DNA from: Benzoatithermus flavus
Lineage (GTDB): Bacteria; Pseudomonadota; Alphaproteobacteria; Geminicoccales; Geminicoccaceae
Assembly (NCBI RefSeq): GCF_037908215.1
Contig: NZ_JBBLZC010000004.1
Location: 1-64,000, forward strand
Direction: 5' to 3'
Length of the DNA: 64,000 nt
The position numbers and the translations under genes were made by a program. The notes below the pieces were generated by a model. The model saw only the letters and a list, made by a program, of their open reading frames with translations, searched no databases and was not told the origin of the DNA. Numbering within the stretch: position 1 is the first letter of the stretch; each line of letters starts with the position of its first letter. Below are positions 33,508-42,383 of this stretch, in pieces.

Positions 33508-33861
33508 ATGGGTAAGCGCTCGAGGGCGGGCAGCACCGCCATGGCCGGCACCGTCGCCGTGCCGCGCGCTCTGCCGTCGGCAGAACACGTGGTCGACGTC
33601 CATCTCGTCTGGGAACGTCAGGTCAAGAAGCTGGATGCGATGGATCTCGGGACCGCCGACGAGCAGACCTTCCAGGCCGTCTGCGCCCAGATCGCCCATC
33701 TCGAGGATCTGCTCCTGAGCACGCCCGCACGAACCCTGGAAGGAGCCATGGCGCAGATCCGCCGCGTGATGACCATCCTCGCCCAGAGCGATCTGGACGA
33801 GCGGGAACAGCACGGCCTGCGCCTGGCGCTGGCCACGCTGGCGAAGCTGCGCCGGGCCTGA
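33508..33861 (+). CDS. Hypothetical helical protein, about 117 aa
   Basis: Not recognised. Starting at 33508 (MGKRSRAGSTAMAG) or the second ATG at 33541; neither has a good ribosome binding site. After a short disordered N-terminus the sequence is almost entirely helical (VVDVHLVWERQVKKLDAMD, FQAVCAQIAHLEDLLLSTPA, LDEREQHGLRLALATLAKLR). It lacks signal or membrane segments. It may be a small regulatory or structural cytoplasmic protein; nothing more can be said. Confidence 0.55.
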   Translation: MGKRSRAGSTAMAGTVAVPRALPSAEHVVDVHLVWERQVKKLDAMDLGTADEQTFQAVCAQIAHLEDLLLSTPARTLEGAMAQIRRVMTILAQSDLDEREQHGLRLALATLAKLRRA

Positions 33862-33932
33862 CAGGCGACCGCAACGCCAGTGCCGGCCGGCTCCGTTCCA
33901 GGTGGCGGGGTCCGGCACTGGCGATCCCGCCT

Positions 33933-34133
33933 CTATTGCTGCGGTGTCGGCGCGCTCGTTTTGGGCGGTGGATTGTTGTCGGGAGCGGGATAATCCGAGG
34001 GCGGCAGTTGCACGGTCTTCGATTTGTCGACGCCCCAGAGATCCCGGCTGTCCCCACCGCAGCCGGTCAGCGCCGGGCCCAGACCGAGAAGCATCGCCAC
34101 GGCGGCCGTCTTGCGGCCGAACGATGCAGTCAT
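33933..34133 (-). CDS. Small hypothetical lipoprotein, 66 aa
   Basis: The start at 34133 (MTASFGRKTAAVAML) follows AAGGAGGAAGG. A short signal peptide ends in ALTGCGGDS, giving a lipidated cysteine at about residue 25. The mature part contains LWGVDKSKTVQLPPSDYPAP and then a Pro/Thr/Gln-rich tail. No family recognised. It is convergent with the previous gene. Likely an outer-membrane-anchored small lipoprotein. Confidence 0.65.
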   Translation of the reverse strand: MTASFGRKTAAVAMLLGLGPALTGCGGDSRDLWGVDKSKTVQLPPSDYPAPDNNPPPKTSAPTPQQ

Positions 34134-34348
34134 CGCCTTCCTCCTTGCTCTTCGCATCTCGGCCGTGTGGGCGTCACGGCCGTCCGATCGGCTTCCGTCC
34201 CGGAATCTCGCCCATGCTCGGTTATCCCCGACACGGCCGAATTGGCAAGGCAGTGTTGACACGGGAAAAGCCGGGGAGCGGCGAGCGTTGCCGGTCGGCT
34301 TCAGCCCGGAGATCCGTCATCCGAACGACGATTCGCCCCCGTCCGGCG

Positions 34349-34570
34349 TCAGCCGGGGCCGGGGTCGTTGCCGATCCGCTCGACCTTGTCGCGTTGCGAC
34401 CCTGCCGCCTCCTCGTCGGGCGTCTCCGGATGAGGATAGGGGCGCGGCACGTCGGGCTGGAAATCCTCGTAAGGACGCTCGGGCACGAAGGCTCCCTCCG
34501 CCTGCCCGCTCTCGCCCGGCCCCCGATGCGCCTCGTTGCCGGCGCCGGCCTCGCTGCCCTGACCTGCCAT
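34349..34570 (-). CDS. Hypothetical disordered acidic protein, 73 aa
   Basis: The start at 34570 (MAGQGSEAGAGNEAHRG) follows GGGAGA by 8 bases. The sequence is rich in Gly, Glu, Pro and Asp (FVPERPYEDFQPDVPRPYPH, ETPDEEAAGSQRDK) and has no hydrophobic core, so it is probably intrinsically disordered. No family is recognised. It is divergent from glcE, 169 bases away. Confidence 0.5.
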   Translation of the reverse strand: MAGQGSEAGAGNEAHRGPGESGQAEGAFVPERPYEDFQPDVPRPYPHPETPDEEAAGSQRDKVERIGNDPGPG

Positions 34571-34739
34571 GATCCATCTCCCGCTACCCGGAGGGACGAT
34601 CCCGTCTCGGTCAGAGGCCAACCGGGCGCATCCCCAACGGTTCCGCCCCGATCCTCCCCCATCCTGCGCTGCCGTGCCTTGCCACCCTGCCGCCGCTGTG
34701 GCCTCTAGCGGCTCGTGATCATGCGGCGGGAGAGCGCAC

Positions 34740-35963
34740 ATGGAGGAGCAGGCGATCTTGCGGCCCAAGAACGCAGCGGAGCTCGCCGACCTCGTCGCCT
34801 GGGCCATGGCCGAGGAAGAGCCGCTCGAGGTGCTGGGTGCCGGTACGAAGCGCGGGCTCGGCCGGCCGGTCGAGGCCAGCCACGCCGTCAGCGTGGCGGG
34901 CCTTGCCGGGATCGATCTCTACGAGCCCGAGGAGCTCGTGATGCGTGCCGGCGCCGGCACGCCCTTGAGCGTGATCGAGGCGGCGCTCGCCGAGCATGGC
35001 CAGGAGCTCGCCTTCGAGCCCGCGGACTATGGCGCGCTTCTGGGCGGAGCGCCCGGCGGACAGACGATCGGCGGCGTGTTCGCCTGCAACCTGTCCGGCC
35101 CCCGGCGGTTCAAGAGCGGGGCGGCCCGCGACCATCTCCTGGGGCTCCACTGCGTCACCGGCCTCGGCCAGGTGATCAAGACCGGCGGCCGGGTGGTGAA
35201 GAACGTCACCGGCTACGATCTCTGCAAGCTGCTCACCGGCTCCTACGGCACGCTCGCGGTGATGACCGAGGTCACCTTCAAGGTCCTGCCGCGCGCCGAA
35301 TCGAGCCTCACGGTGCTCGCCACCGGCCCGGACGAGGTGACGCTCCTCGCTCTCCTGCGCGCCGCTACCGGGACACCCTGCGAGATCGCAGGTGCCGCCT
35401 ACCTGCCGCCGCTCGCCGCCGGCCGGTCCGCGGTGGGCACGGTCGGGCGCGCCGGACGCGGAATCGCCGCCGTGCGACTCGAAGGCGTGGCGCCATCGGT
35501 GCGCTATCGCAGCGGCGAGCTGCAGCGGCTGCTCGCCCGCCCCGGCATCGAGTTCCAGACCATCGGCCACGAGGAGTCGCTCACCCTCTGGCGCGAGATC
35601 CGCAACGTGACCCTGCTCACCCGCGAGCGCCCCTTGTGGCGCCTGTCGGTGGCGCCCACGGCCGGGGCCGAGCTCGCGGCCTGGGCGGCCGAACTCACCA
35701 ACGAGCGCCTGTTCGACTGGGCCGGCGGCCTGATCTGGCTCGCGGTCAAGGAAAGCTGGGCGCGCGAATCCGGCACGATCCGCGAGGCGTTGGCCGGCCG
35801 TGGCGGACACGCCACGCTCGTACGCGGGCCGGACTGGCTCCGGCGCGAGATCGAGCCGTTCCAGCCCCTGCCCGCTTCCTTGCGGGCGCTGACCGAGCGC
35901 GTGAAGCACAGCTTCGACCCCAAGGGCATCCTCAACCCTGGGCGCATGTATCCGGGAATGTGA
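34740..35963 (+). CDS. glcE: Glycolate oxidase FAD-binding subunit GlcE
   Basis: A 407-aa protein with a PCMH-type FAD-binding domain (about 5-185) including EVLGAGTKRGLGRP, FEPADYGALLGGAPGGQTIGG, KTGGRVVKNVTGYDLCKLLTGSYGTLAV. The last block is typical of GlcE and distinguishes it from GlcD. It ends with FDPKGILNPGRMYPGM. GlcE works with GlcD and GlcF in membrane-linked glycolate oxidation. GGGAGAG precedes the ATG. Unusually, it stands apart from glcD, with rpoH and several small genes in between. Confidence 0.9.
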   Translation: MEEQAILRPKNAAELADLVAWAMAEEEPLEVLGAGTKRGLGRPVEASHAVSVAGLAGIDLYEPEELVMRAGAGTPLSVIEAALAEHGQELAFEPADYGALLGGAPGGQTIGGVFACNLSGPRRFKSGAARDHLLGLHCVTGLGQVIKTGGRVVKNVTGYDLCKLLTGSYGTLAVMTEVTFKVLPRAESSLTVLATGPDEVTLLALLRAATGTPCEIAGAAYLPPLAAGRSAVGTVGRAGRGIAAVRLEGVAPSVRYRSGELQRLLARPGIEFQTIGHEESLTLWREIRNVTLLTRERPLWRLSVAPTAGAELAAWAAELTNERLFDWAGGLIWLAVKESWARESGTIREALAGRGGHATLVRGPDWLRREIEPFQPLPASLRALTERVKHSFDPKGILNPGRMYPGM

Positions 35964-36058
35964 TCCGCAGGGGGCCTTGCGCTCGCCGGCCGGTTCGGGC
36001 TTAACGGGGGTGCGGGCCGGCCCGGTCCGCGCGACCTGCTGCCGCGTCTGTGCTGGAC

Positions 36059-36724
36059 ATGCTGCGCCTCCTCCACGTCCCCTTGTGCCCGTTCTGCCGC
36101 AAGGTCCGGATCGCGCTCCGCGAGAAGGGGCTCACGGCGGAGCTGGTCGAGGTCCAGCCCTGGACCCATCCGGACGACCTTCTGCGGCTCAACCCGGCAT
36201 CCGAAGCCCCGGTCCTGATCGACGGCACCACGGTCGTCTGCGACAGCCAGGCGATCACCGACTATCTCGAGGAGGCCTATCCCGAGGTCGGCCTGCTCGG
36301 GAAGACACAGGCCCAGCGCAACGAGACCCGGCGCCTGGTCGCCTGGTTCGACACCAAGATGAACCGCGAGGTGACGGAGCTGCTCTGGCGCGAGAAGCTG
36401 GTCAAGCGCTGGGCGAAAAAGGGCTTCCCGCGCTCGGAGGTCCTGCGCGAGGGAGCGCAGAACATCCGCTTTCATCTGACCTACATCGACTATCTCTACC
36501 AGAGCCGCAAATGGCTCGCCGGCGACGAGATGACCCTGGCCGACATCGCCGCCGCGGCCCATCTCTCGGTGCTCGACTACATGGGCGACGTGCCCTGGGA
36601 CGTGGCCGGCGGAGCCAGGGACTGGTACGCGAAGATGAAGTCGCGCCCGTCCATGCGTCCGATCCTGCTCGACCGGCTCACCGGCCTGAAGCCGCCCGCG
36701 CACTACGACGATCCGGATTTCTGA
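36059..36724 (+). CDS. fzlA: GST-fold cell division protein, FzlA-like
   Basis: A 221-aa glutathione-transferase-fold protein. N-terminal domain: LHVPLCPFCRKVRIALREKG, ASEAPVLIDGTTVVCDSQAITDYLEE. C-terminal domain: RRLVAWFDTKMNREVTELLWREK, LTYIDYLYQSRKWLAGDEMTLADIAAAAHLSVLDYMGDVPW, ending PPAHYDDPDF. The VAWFD...EVT block and a conserved aromatic/acidic C-terminus are what I associate with alphaproteobacterial FzlA, which binds FtsZ filaments and controls constriction rather than acting as an enzyme. ftsZ is 22 kb away. A plain GST is the alternative. The ATG at 36059 is preferred to the GTG at 36050. Confidence 0.68.
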   Translation: MLRLLHVPLCPFCRKVRIALREKGLTAELVEVQPWTHPDDLLRLNPASEAPVLIDGTTVVCDSQAITDYLEEAYPEVGLLGKTQAQRNETRRLVAWFDTKMNREVTELLWREKLVKRWAKKGFPRSEVLREGAQNIRFHLTYIDYLYQSRKWLAGDEMTLADIAAAAHLSVLDYMGDVPWDVAGGARDWYAKMKSRPSMRPILLDRLTGLKPPAHYDDPDF

Positions 36725-36727
36725 GCC

Positions 36728-38020
36728 TCAGGCGAGCACCAGCACGCCGGCGCCGACGGCGAGGACGACGAGCGTGGCGAGCAGCACCGGTGCGCGCAGC
36801 GTCGCCCCGCCCACGACGGCGACGATGCCACACTTCACGAGCGTGTTGGCGACCGCGGCGATGACGATCGCGTTCACGGCCGTGCCCGGGTCGTTGGCCC
36901 TGGCGTACTCGGCCATCGAGAGGGTGATGGCATCCACGTTGGTGAGGCCGGTGAGCGCTGCCACCACGTAGAGGCCCTGGCCGGGAAAATGGCGCCGGAC
37001 CAGCTCCACGACCAGGAGGACGACGGCGAAGAAGGCCGCGAACTGCATCGCGGCCGTCAGGCTGAACGGGTTGGTGAGCCGCACCTCGCCTATCGGCGTC
37101 GCGCCGCCGCTCCGGGCCGAGACGCTGCGTCGGTAGAAGACGAAGGCGAGCCCGGCGGCGACCAATCCCATGGCGGCGAACGGCGGCAGCACCGGCCGGA
37201 CCAGGGCCGGGTTGACCACGAGCACCTCGACCACGGCCCGCGCGAACATCATGGCCCAGGCGACGAGCACGCCACAGGCGAGCGCCGCCGTGGCGGCGGG
37301 CCGGTCGTGCGCGCGGCTCTGGCGGGCGAAGGCCAGGGTCACGACGGTCGAGGAAACGAGGCCACCGGTGAGCCCGGCGAGCGCCGCCCCTTTGTCGTCA
37401 CCGAGCCAGCGCGTGGCGACGTAGCCCACGAGCGAGAGACCCGAGATCAGGATCACGAGGAGCCACAAGGCGTAGGGATTGAGCGCCTGCCATGGGTCGA
37501 CGGGCCGGTCGGGCAAGAGCGGCAGGACGACGAACGTGGCGATCAGGAGCCTTAGTCCGGCGAACACGTCGTCCCAGCCGAGCCGGCCCACGAGTCCGTG
37601 CAGCGGCTGCTTGTAGGCGAGGACGGCGGCGGTGACGACCGCGAGCAGGATCGCAACTTCCTGCTGGCCCAGCATGGTCATGGCACCGAGCAGGCACACG
37701 GCGAGCGCTGCGACTTCGGTGGTGAGCCCGAGGGCATTGGGGTCGGACCGGCTCGTGCGTATATAACCGACGATCGCGAGCGCCGCGACGGCGAGGAGCG
37801 CTGCCGGCAGGAGCCAGAACTGGCCCGTGGCGCCCGCGAGCAGGCCGGCGACGGCGCCGACGAGGGCGACGAGGATGAAGGTGCGCAAGCCCCCGATCCC
37901 GCCCTCACCCGCTTCGGCCATGCGCTTCTCGCGCTCGATGCCGATGAGGGCGCCGATCAGGAGCGCGGTCGCGAAATCCCGGATCACGGCGAGATCGAGA
38001 TGGCCGTCCATGGCGATCAT
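36728..38020 (-). CDS. MgtC/SapB and DUF4010 family membrane protein
   Basis: A 430-aa protein with about 12 membrane helices. The N-terminal half (about 10-150) is MgtC/SapB-like, with LLIGALIGIEREKR and GGIGGLRTFILVALVGAVAG. The C-terminal half is DUF4010-like, with LVSSTVVTLAFARQSR and ALTGLTNVDAITLSMAEYA. MgtC proteins help cells cope with low magnesium and acid stress; the two-domain form is common in proteobacteria and of unknown activity. It is convergent with the FzlA-like gene, 3 bases away. A second ATG at 38011 is possible. Confidence 0.88.
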   Translation of the reverse strand: MIAMDGHLDLAVIRDFATALLIGALIGIEREKRMAEAGEGGIGGLRTFILVALVGAVAGLLAGATGQFWLLPAALLAVAALAIVGYIRTSRSDPNALGLTTEVAALAVCLLGAMTMLGQQEVAILLAVVTAAVLAYKQPLHGLVGRLGWDDVFAGLRLLIATFVVLPLLPDRPVDPWQALNPYALWLLVILISGLSLVGYVATRWLGDDKGAALAGLTGGLVSSTVVTLAFARQSRAHDRPAATAALACGVLVAWAMMFARAVVEVLVVNPALVRPVLPPFAAMGLVAAGLAFVFYRRSVSARSGGATPIGEVRLTNPFSLTAAMQFAAFFAVVLLVVELVRRHFPGQGLYVVAALTGLTNVDAITLSMAEYARANDPGTAVNAIVIAAVANTLVKCGIVAVVGGATLRAPVLLATLVVLAVGAGVLVLA

Positions 38021-38074
38021 TCCAGGGTTCTACAAGGACGGCATGAAGCAGCGAAACAGGCGAAGGCAACCGGC

Positions 38075-39229
38075 ATGAGCGCTGCTACCCCTGCGGCCAT
38101 CGCCGCCGCCATCCGGGAGCGGGCGGCAACACTCGGGCTCGGCCCGCTGCGCTTTGCGGCCGCGACCCTGCCGGCCGAGGTGTCGGCCCGCTACCGCGCG
38201 GCGCTCGCCGCCGGCCATCACGGCACGATGGACTGGCTGGCGCGGGAGCCCGAGCGCCGCGAGCGGCCGGAAGGCCTGTGGCCGGTGGCACGCACGGCCA
38301 TCGTCTGCGGGCTCAACTACGGGCCGGGCCACGATCCGCGGCCGGAGCTCGAAGCTCCCGATCGGGGCTATATCTCGGTCTACGCCCGCAACCGCGACTA
38401 TCACGACGTGCTCAAGGGCCGGCTCAAGGAGCTCGCGGGCTGGATCGCCGCGAAGTTCGGGGCCGAGGTCAAGGTGTTCGTGGACACGGCCCCGCTGCTC
38501 GAGAAGCCGCTGGCACAGGCGGCGGGTCTCGGCTGGCAGGGCAAGCACACGAACCTCGTCAGCCGCGAGCTCGGCTCCTGGCTGTTCCTGGGCGAGATCC
38601 TGACCACGCTGGAGCTGCCGGCGGACGTGCCCGAGACTGACCATTGCGGCCGCTGCCGGCGCTGCCTCGATGCCTGCCCGACCGACGCCTTTCCCGCCCC
38701 CTACCGGCTCGATGCCCGGCGCTGCATCTCCTATCTCACGATCGAGCACAAAGGCCCGATCCCGCGCGAGCTGCGGCCGGCCTTGGGCAACCGGATCTAC
38801 GGCTGCGACGATTGCCTCGCCGTCTGTCCCTGGAACAAGTTCGCGGTGGCCGCGTCCGAGCTGAAGCTGAAGGCGCGCGAGGATCTCGTGCGCCCACCCC
38901 TGGCCGAGCTCGCCGCCCTCGACGATGCTTCCTTCCGCCAGCGCTTCGCCGGCAGCCCGGTGAAGCGGATCGGCCGCGACCGGTTCGTGCGCAACGTGCT
39001 GATAGCACTCGGCAACAGCGGCGACGCGACCCTAGCCCCCGCCGCCGAGCGCCTCCTCGCCGATCCCTCCCCGCTCGTGCGCGGCATGGCGGTGTGGGCG
39101 CTCTCGCAGCTTCTGCCGACCGAGCGCCTGCAGGCCCTCGCGGCCGTGCACCTTCCTCTGGAGACCGACCCGGAGGTTCGCGCCGAATGGCAGGCGTGCG
39201 CGGTAGGCGACGCGCCCGATCCGGGCTAG
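38075..39229 (+). CDS. queG: Epoxyqueuosine reductase QueG
   Basis: A 384-aa cobalamin- and iron-sulfur-dependent enzyme that performs the last step of queuosine tRNA modification. Two [4Fe-4S] clusters are ligated by C191/C194/C197 with C251 and by C244/C247 and C201 (CGRCRRCLDACPTDAF and CDDCLAVCPWNKF). The catalytic aspartate is D137 in VFVDTAPLLEK. The C-terminus (about 300-380) has HEAT-like helices (FVRNVLIALGNSGD) for tRNA binding. The start at 38075 is chosen from homology-like sequence; the longer open frame upstream overlaps the divergent MgtC-type gene. Confidence 0.93.
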   Translation: MSAATPAAIAAAIRERAATLGLGPLRFAAATLPAEVSARYRAALAAGHHGTMDWLAREPERRERPEGLWPVARTAIVCGLNYGPGHDPRPELEAPDRGYISVYARNRDYHDVLKGRLKELAGWIAAKFGAEVKVFVDTAPLLEKPLAQAAGLGWQGKHTNLVSRELGSWLFLGEILTTLELPADVPETDHCGRCRRCLDACPTDAFPAPYRLDARRCISYLTIEHKGPIPRELRPALGNRIYGCDDCLAVCPWNKFAVAASELKLKAREDLVRPPLAELAALDDASFRQRFAGSPVKRIGRDRFVRNVLIALGNSGDATLAPAAERLLADPSPLVRGMAVWALSQLLPTERLQALAAVHLPLETDPEVRAEWQACAVGDAPDPG

Positions 39230-39284
39230 AAGCGGCACCGCTGCGGCCGGTCGACGGCCGTTCCGCTCGGAGGTGCACGGAGCC

Positions 39285-40142
39285 TTGTCCCGGATCCTGT
39301 TCTGCTTCGGCCTCGGCTACTCGGCCCTGACCCTCGCCCGCCGGCTCGCCGGGCAGGGCTGGGAGATCCGGGGCACCACGCGCGGGCCCGAGAAGGCGGC
39401 AGCGCTCGCGGCCGAGGGCTGGCGCGTGTTCGTCTTCGACCGTATGCACCCTCTCCCGCCCGAAGCGCTGGTGGGCGTCACCCATGCGCTGACCTCGATC
39501 GCGCCCGACGAGGCGGGTGATCCCGTGCTCGACCTGCACGCGCGCGATCTCGCCGCCCTTCCCGGCCTCGCCTGGATCGGCTATCTCGGCACGACCGCGG
39601 TCTACGGCGACCGGCAGGGCGGCTGGGTCGACGAGGACACGCCGATCGAGCCGACGCTGGCACGGGCCGACCGGCGCGCCCGCGCCGAGGCGGCATGGCG
39701 CGAATCGGGCCTGCCGGTCCATATCTTCCGTCTCGCCGGCATCTACGGCCCCGGCCGCAACGCCTTCGTGAACCTGAAGGAGGGCACGGCACGGCGGATC
39801 GTGAAGCCGGGGCAGGTCTTCTCGCGCATCCACGTCGAGGACATCGCGACCGTGCTCGCGGCCTCGATGGCGCGCCCGCGGCCCGGTGCGATCTACAATG
39901 TCTGCGACGACGAGCCCGCCCCGCCGCAGGACGTCGTGGCCTATGCGGCCGCCCTTGCCGGCACCGACCCGCCGCCGGAGCAGCCTTACGAGACGGCCGA
40001 GCTCTCGCCGATGGCCCGCACCTTCTACCGCGACAACCGCCGGGTGCGGAACGACCGGATCAAGCGGGAGCTAGGCGTCACGCTCGCCTATCCCACCTAC
40101 CGCGAGGGGCTCCGGGCGCTGCTGCCGGTCGACGGGCCCTGA
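39285..40142 (+). CDS. NAD-dependent epimerase/SDR family protein (YeeZ-like)
   Basis: A 285-aa Rossmann-fold protein: ILFCFGLGYSALTLARRL is the glycine-rich nucleotide site, YLGTTAVYGDRQGGWVDEDTPIEPT the epimerase-type middle motif, and FRLAGIYGPGRNAF and FSRIHVEDIATVL the C-terminal part. It resembles extended SDR proteins of the YeeZ type, whose substrate is unknown. The start is uncertain: the TTG at 39285 has GGAGG about 11 bases upstream, while the GTG at 39273 overlaps that site. Its last 46 bases overlap the convergent hydrolase gene. Confidence 0.83.
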   Translation: MSRILFCFGLGYSALTLARRLAGQGWEIRGTTRGPEKAAALAAEGWRVFVFDRMHPLPPEALVGVTHALTSIAPDEAGDPVLDLHARDLAALPGLAWIGYLGTTAVYGDRQGGWVDEDTPIEPTLARADRRARAEAAWRESGLPVHIFRLAGIYGPGRNAFVNLKEGTARRIVKPGQVFSRIHVEDIATVLAASMARPRPGAIYNVCDDEPAPPQDVVAYAAALAGTDPPPEQPYETAELSPMARTFYRDNRRVRNDRIKRELGVTLAYPTYREGLRALLPVDGP

Positions 40143-40897
40143 GCCACCTGCTCCAGCACCCGGTCGAGCGCCGTGGCGATCCGGCGCAGGTCCTCCTCGC
40201 GCGAGAGGCGGTGGTCGCCGTCCTTGATCAGCTCGACCGTCACGGCCGTGCTCGCGAGCGCTCCGGCGAGCCGGAGCGAGGTCTGCCAGGGCACGTCCGG
40301 GTCCTGCTGACCGTGCAGGAGATGGACCGGGCAGCGGATCGGCAAGGGTGCGCGTAGGACGAGATGCCTGGCACCGTCCTCGAGCAGCCGGCGCGTGATC
40401 GGTATCGGCTCGCCGTAAGCCGAAGGGGCGAGGAACATGCCATCCCGGGCCAGCGCCTCCTTCTGCTCCGGTCCCAGGTTCGGCCGGATCAGGTCCTCGG
40501 TGAAGTCCGGAGCCGGCGCGATCCCGACCAGCCCCTTCACCCGATCCGGCCGGGCCAGTGCTACGAGCAGCATGATCCAGCCGCCCATGCTGGAGCCGAC
40601 CAGCACGACCGGACCGGGCGGTGCCACCGTATCCAGGACGGCCAGGGTGTCCGCCGTCCAGTCGCCGATGCAGCCCTCCTCGAACCGGCCGCCGGAAGCG
40701 CCGTGGCCGCGATAGTCGAAGCGGATGTAGCCCTGGCCGCGCGTGGCGCAGTGCCGCTCGAGATGAAGGGCCTTGCTGCCGGTCATGTCGGAGCGGAAGC
40801 CGGTCAGGAACATCACCGTCGGCAGGGCTCCGGGCGTGTATCGCCAACTCAGCGCGGGATGGCCGGGTCGGTTGAGACGGCCGAGGGTCGTTTGCAT
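40097..40897 (-). CDS. Alpha/beta hydrolase (thioesterase/esterase-like)
   Basis: A 266-aa alpha/beta hydrolase. The nucleophile is S103 in GSSMGG; the acid and base are probably the Asp in LLHGQQDPDVPW and the His in KDGDHRLSR. FDYRGHGASGGRFEEGCIGDW lies after strand 4. The pattern resembles ABHD10-like acyl-protein thioesterases, but the substrate is not known. It has no signal peptide. Its 3' end overlaps the convergent SDR gene by 46 bases, and its 5' end faces the GT4 gene across a 149-base divergent region. Confidence 0.85.
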   Translation of the reverse strand: MQTTLGRLNRPGHPALSWRYTPGALPTVMFLTGFRSDMTGSKALHLERHCATRGQGYIRFDYRGHGASGGRFEEGCIGDWTADTLAVLDTVAPPGPVVLVGSSMGGWIMLLVALARPDRVKGLVGIAPAPDFTEDLIRPNLGPEQKEALARDGMFLAPSAYGEPIPITRRLLEDGARHLVLRAPLPIRCPVHLLHGQQDPDVPWQTSLRLAGALASTAVTVELIKDGDHRLSREEDLRRIATALDRVLEQVAQGPSTGSSARSPSR

Positions 40898-41046
40898 GAT
40901 CAGGCGAGATCCGTTAGGTTCATCGTTGGGTCATCTCATCCGTCAGCGCGCTGGCCGTCGGGCACGGGGTGCGGACGCTCGCCACTGGCTCGTGGAGCCT
41001 GGGATGTCTGTTGACCTGTTGCCAGCAAACGGTGCCTCCTCGTCCC

Positions 41047-42252
41047 ATGCCTGACGCCTCCGCCCCCGATCGCGGCCGCCCCGCCGTGCTTCAACTTCTG
41101 CCGCGGCTCGAGCGCGACGAGCTCGGCCGCAGCACCGTGGACATGGCCCGCTACCTTCGCCAGAAGGGCTGGCGCGCCATCGTCGCCTCGGCCGGCGGGC
41201 CGCTGGAGCGCGACCTTGCGGTCGCGGGCGGCACCCATCTCCGCCTGCCGCTCGACCGCGCCGGCTGGCTCGCCATCTGGCGCAACGCCCGACGCATCGC
41301 CAGGGCGGTCCGCAGGCACCGGATCGACATCGTCCATGCCAGGGCGCCCGGGCCGGCCTGGAGCGGAGCTTTCGCCACCCGCCGCACCGATGCCTCCTTC
41401 ATGACCACCTTCCACGACGTCTACCCGATCAAGGGTGTCCTCGGCCGTCGCTACTACGGCATCATGGCCGCGGGCGAGCGGGTGATCGCGGTCTCGGACT
41501 TCATCGCCGAGGAGCTGGCCAACCGGTTCAAGGTCGATCCCGCGCGCATCCGGGTCGTCCGGCGCTGGATCGACCCCGAGGAGTTCGACCCGGTGCGCGT
41601 GCGCGGCCATCGGGTCGTGGCGCTGGCCGAGCGCTGGGGCATCAGTCCCGGCCCCAAGGTAGTGATGATGCCGGGCAGCGTCATCAGGGGCCGCGGCCAT
41701 CTCCTGCTCCTGGCCGCGCTGACCCGGATCGAGCGCTCGGACTTCGTCGTCCTGTTCGTGGGCGACCTCGATCCGCACAGCGCCTACGTGAAGGAAATCC
41801 TGGCCACGCTCCGGCGCACCGGCCTCGGCGAGCGGGTGCGCTTCGGCGGCGAGGCCGAAGACCTGCCGGCGGCGCTGACCTTGGCCGACGTCGTGGTGCT
41901 GCCGACGACCCGGCCCGATCCCTCCGGCTTCATGGCGGTCGCGGCCCAGGCGATGGGCAAGCCCGTGATCGTCACGAACCATGGTGCGCTCAGCGAGAGC
42001 GTCCTGCCCGCGGCCACGGGCTGGCTCCTGCCGCCCGACGACGTGGACGAGCTTGCGCGCGCGCTGGAGCTGGCGCTTTCCCTGAGCGAGGACGTGGTGC
42101 AGCGCCTCGCGGCGCGGGCGCGCGCCTTCGTGGTGAGCGAGTTCGGGATGGGGCCGATGTGCGCCCGCACCCTCGACGTCTACCGCGAGCTGGCCCGGCC
42201 CGCACCCCGCCGGCGCGAGGCCTACGGCAATTCGCTGGTGGAAGCCGGCTGA
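41047..42252 (+). CDS. GT4-family glycosyltransferase
   Basis: A 401-aa GT-B-fold glycosyltransferase. The N-terminal acceptor domain starts AVLQLLPRLERDELGRSTVDMARYL and contains DIVHARAPGPAWSG and FHDVYPIKG; the C-terminal donor domain has VVMMPGSVIRGRGHLLLLAAL and the E-x7-E-like motif PSGFMAVAAQAMGKPVIVTNHGALSE. This is typical of family 4 retaining enzymes in LPS core, exopolysaccharide or glycolipid synthesis, acting on the cytoplasmic side of the inner membrane. No other polysaccharide genes are next to it. The start at 41047 lacks a strong site. Confidence 0.87.
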   Translation: MPDASAPDRGRPAVLQLLPRLERDELGRSTVDMARYLRQKGWRAIVASAGGPLERDLAVAGGTHLRLPLDRAGWLAIWRNARRIARAVRRHRIDIVHARAPGPAWSGAFATRRTDASFMTTFHDVYPIKGVLGRRYYGIMAAGERVIAVSDFIAEELANRFKVDPARIRVVRRWIDPEEFDPVRVRGHRVVALAERWGISPGPKVVMMPGSVIRGRGHLLLLAALTRIERSDFVVLFVGDLDPHSAYVKEILATLRRTGLGERVRFGGEAEDLPAALTLADVVVLPTTRPDPSGFMAVAAQAMGKPVIVTNHGALSESVLPAATGWLLPPDDVDELARALELALSLSEDVVQRLAARARAFVVSEFGMGPMCARTLDVYRELARPAPRRREAYGNSLVEAG

Positions 42253-42383
42253 CGCTCCATCTATAAGAGTCCATCCGCCTCGGCTTGACAGGTGACATCT
42301 CCGCCCTAGAGGGTGCGCCCGTCCGGTCGTGCCGCCGGGACCGACGCCTCGTCGTCCCTCATCCAACTCCAGGCTTGGATCTC

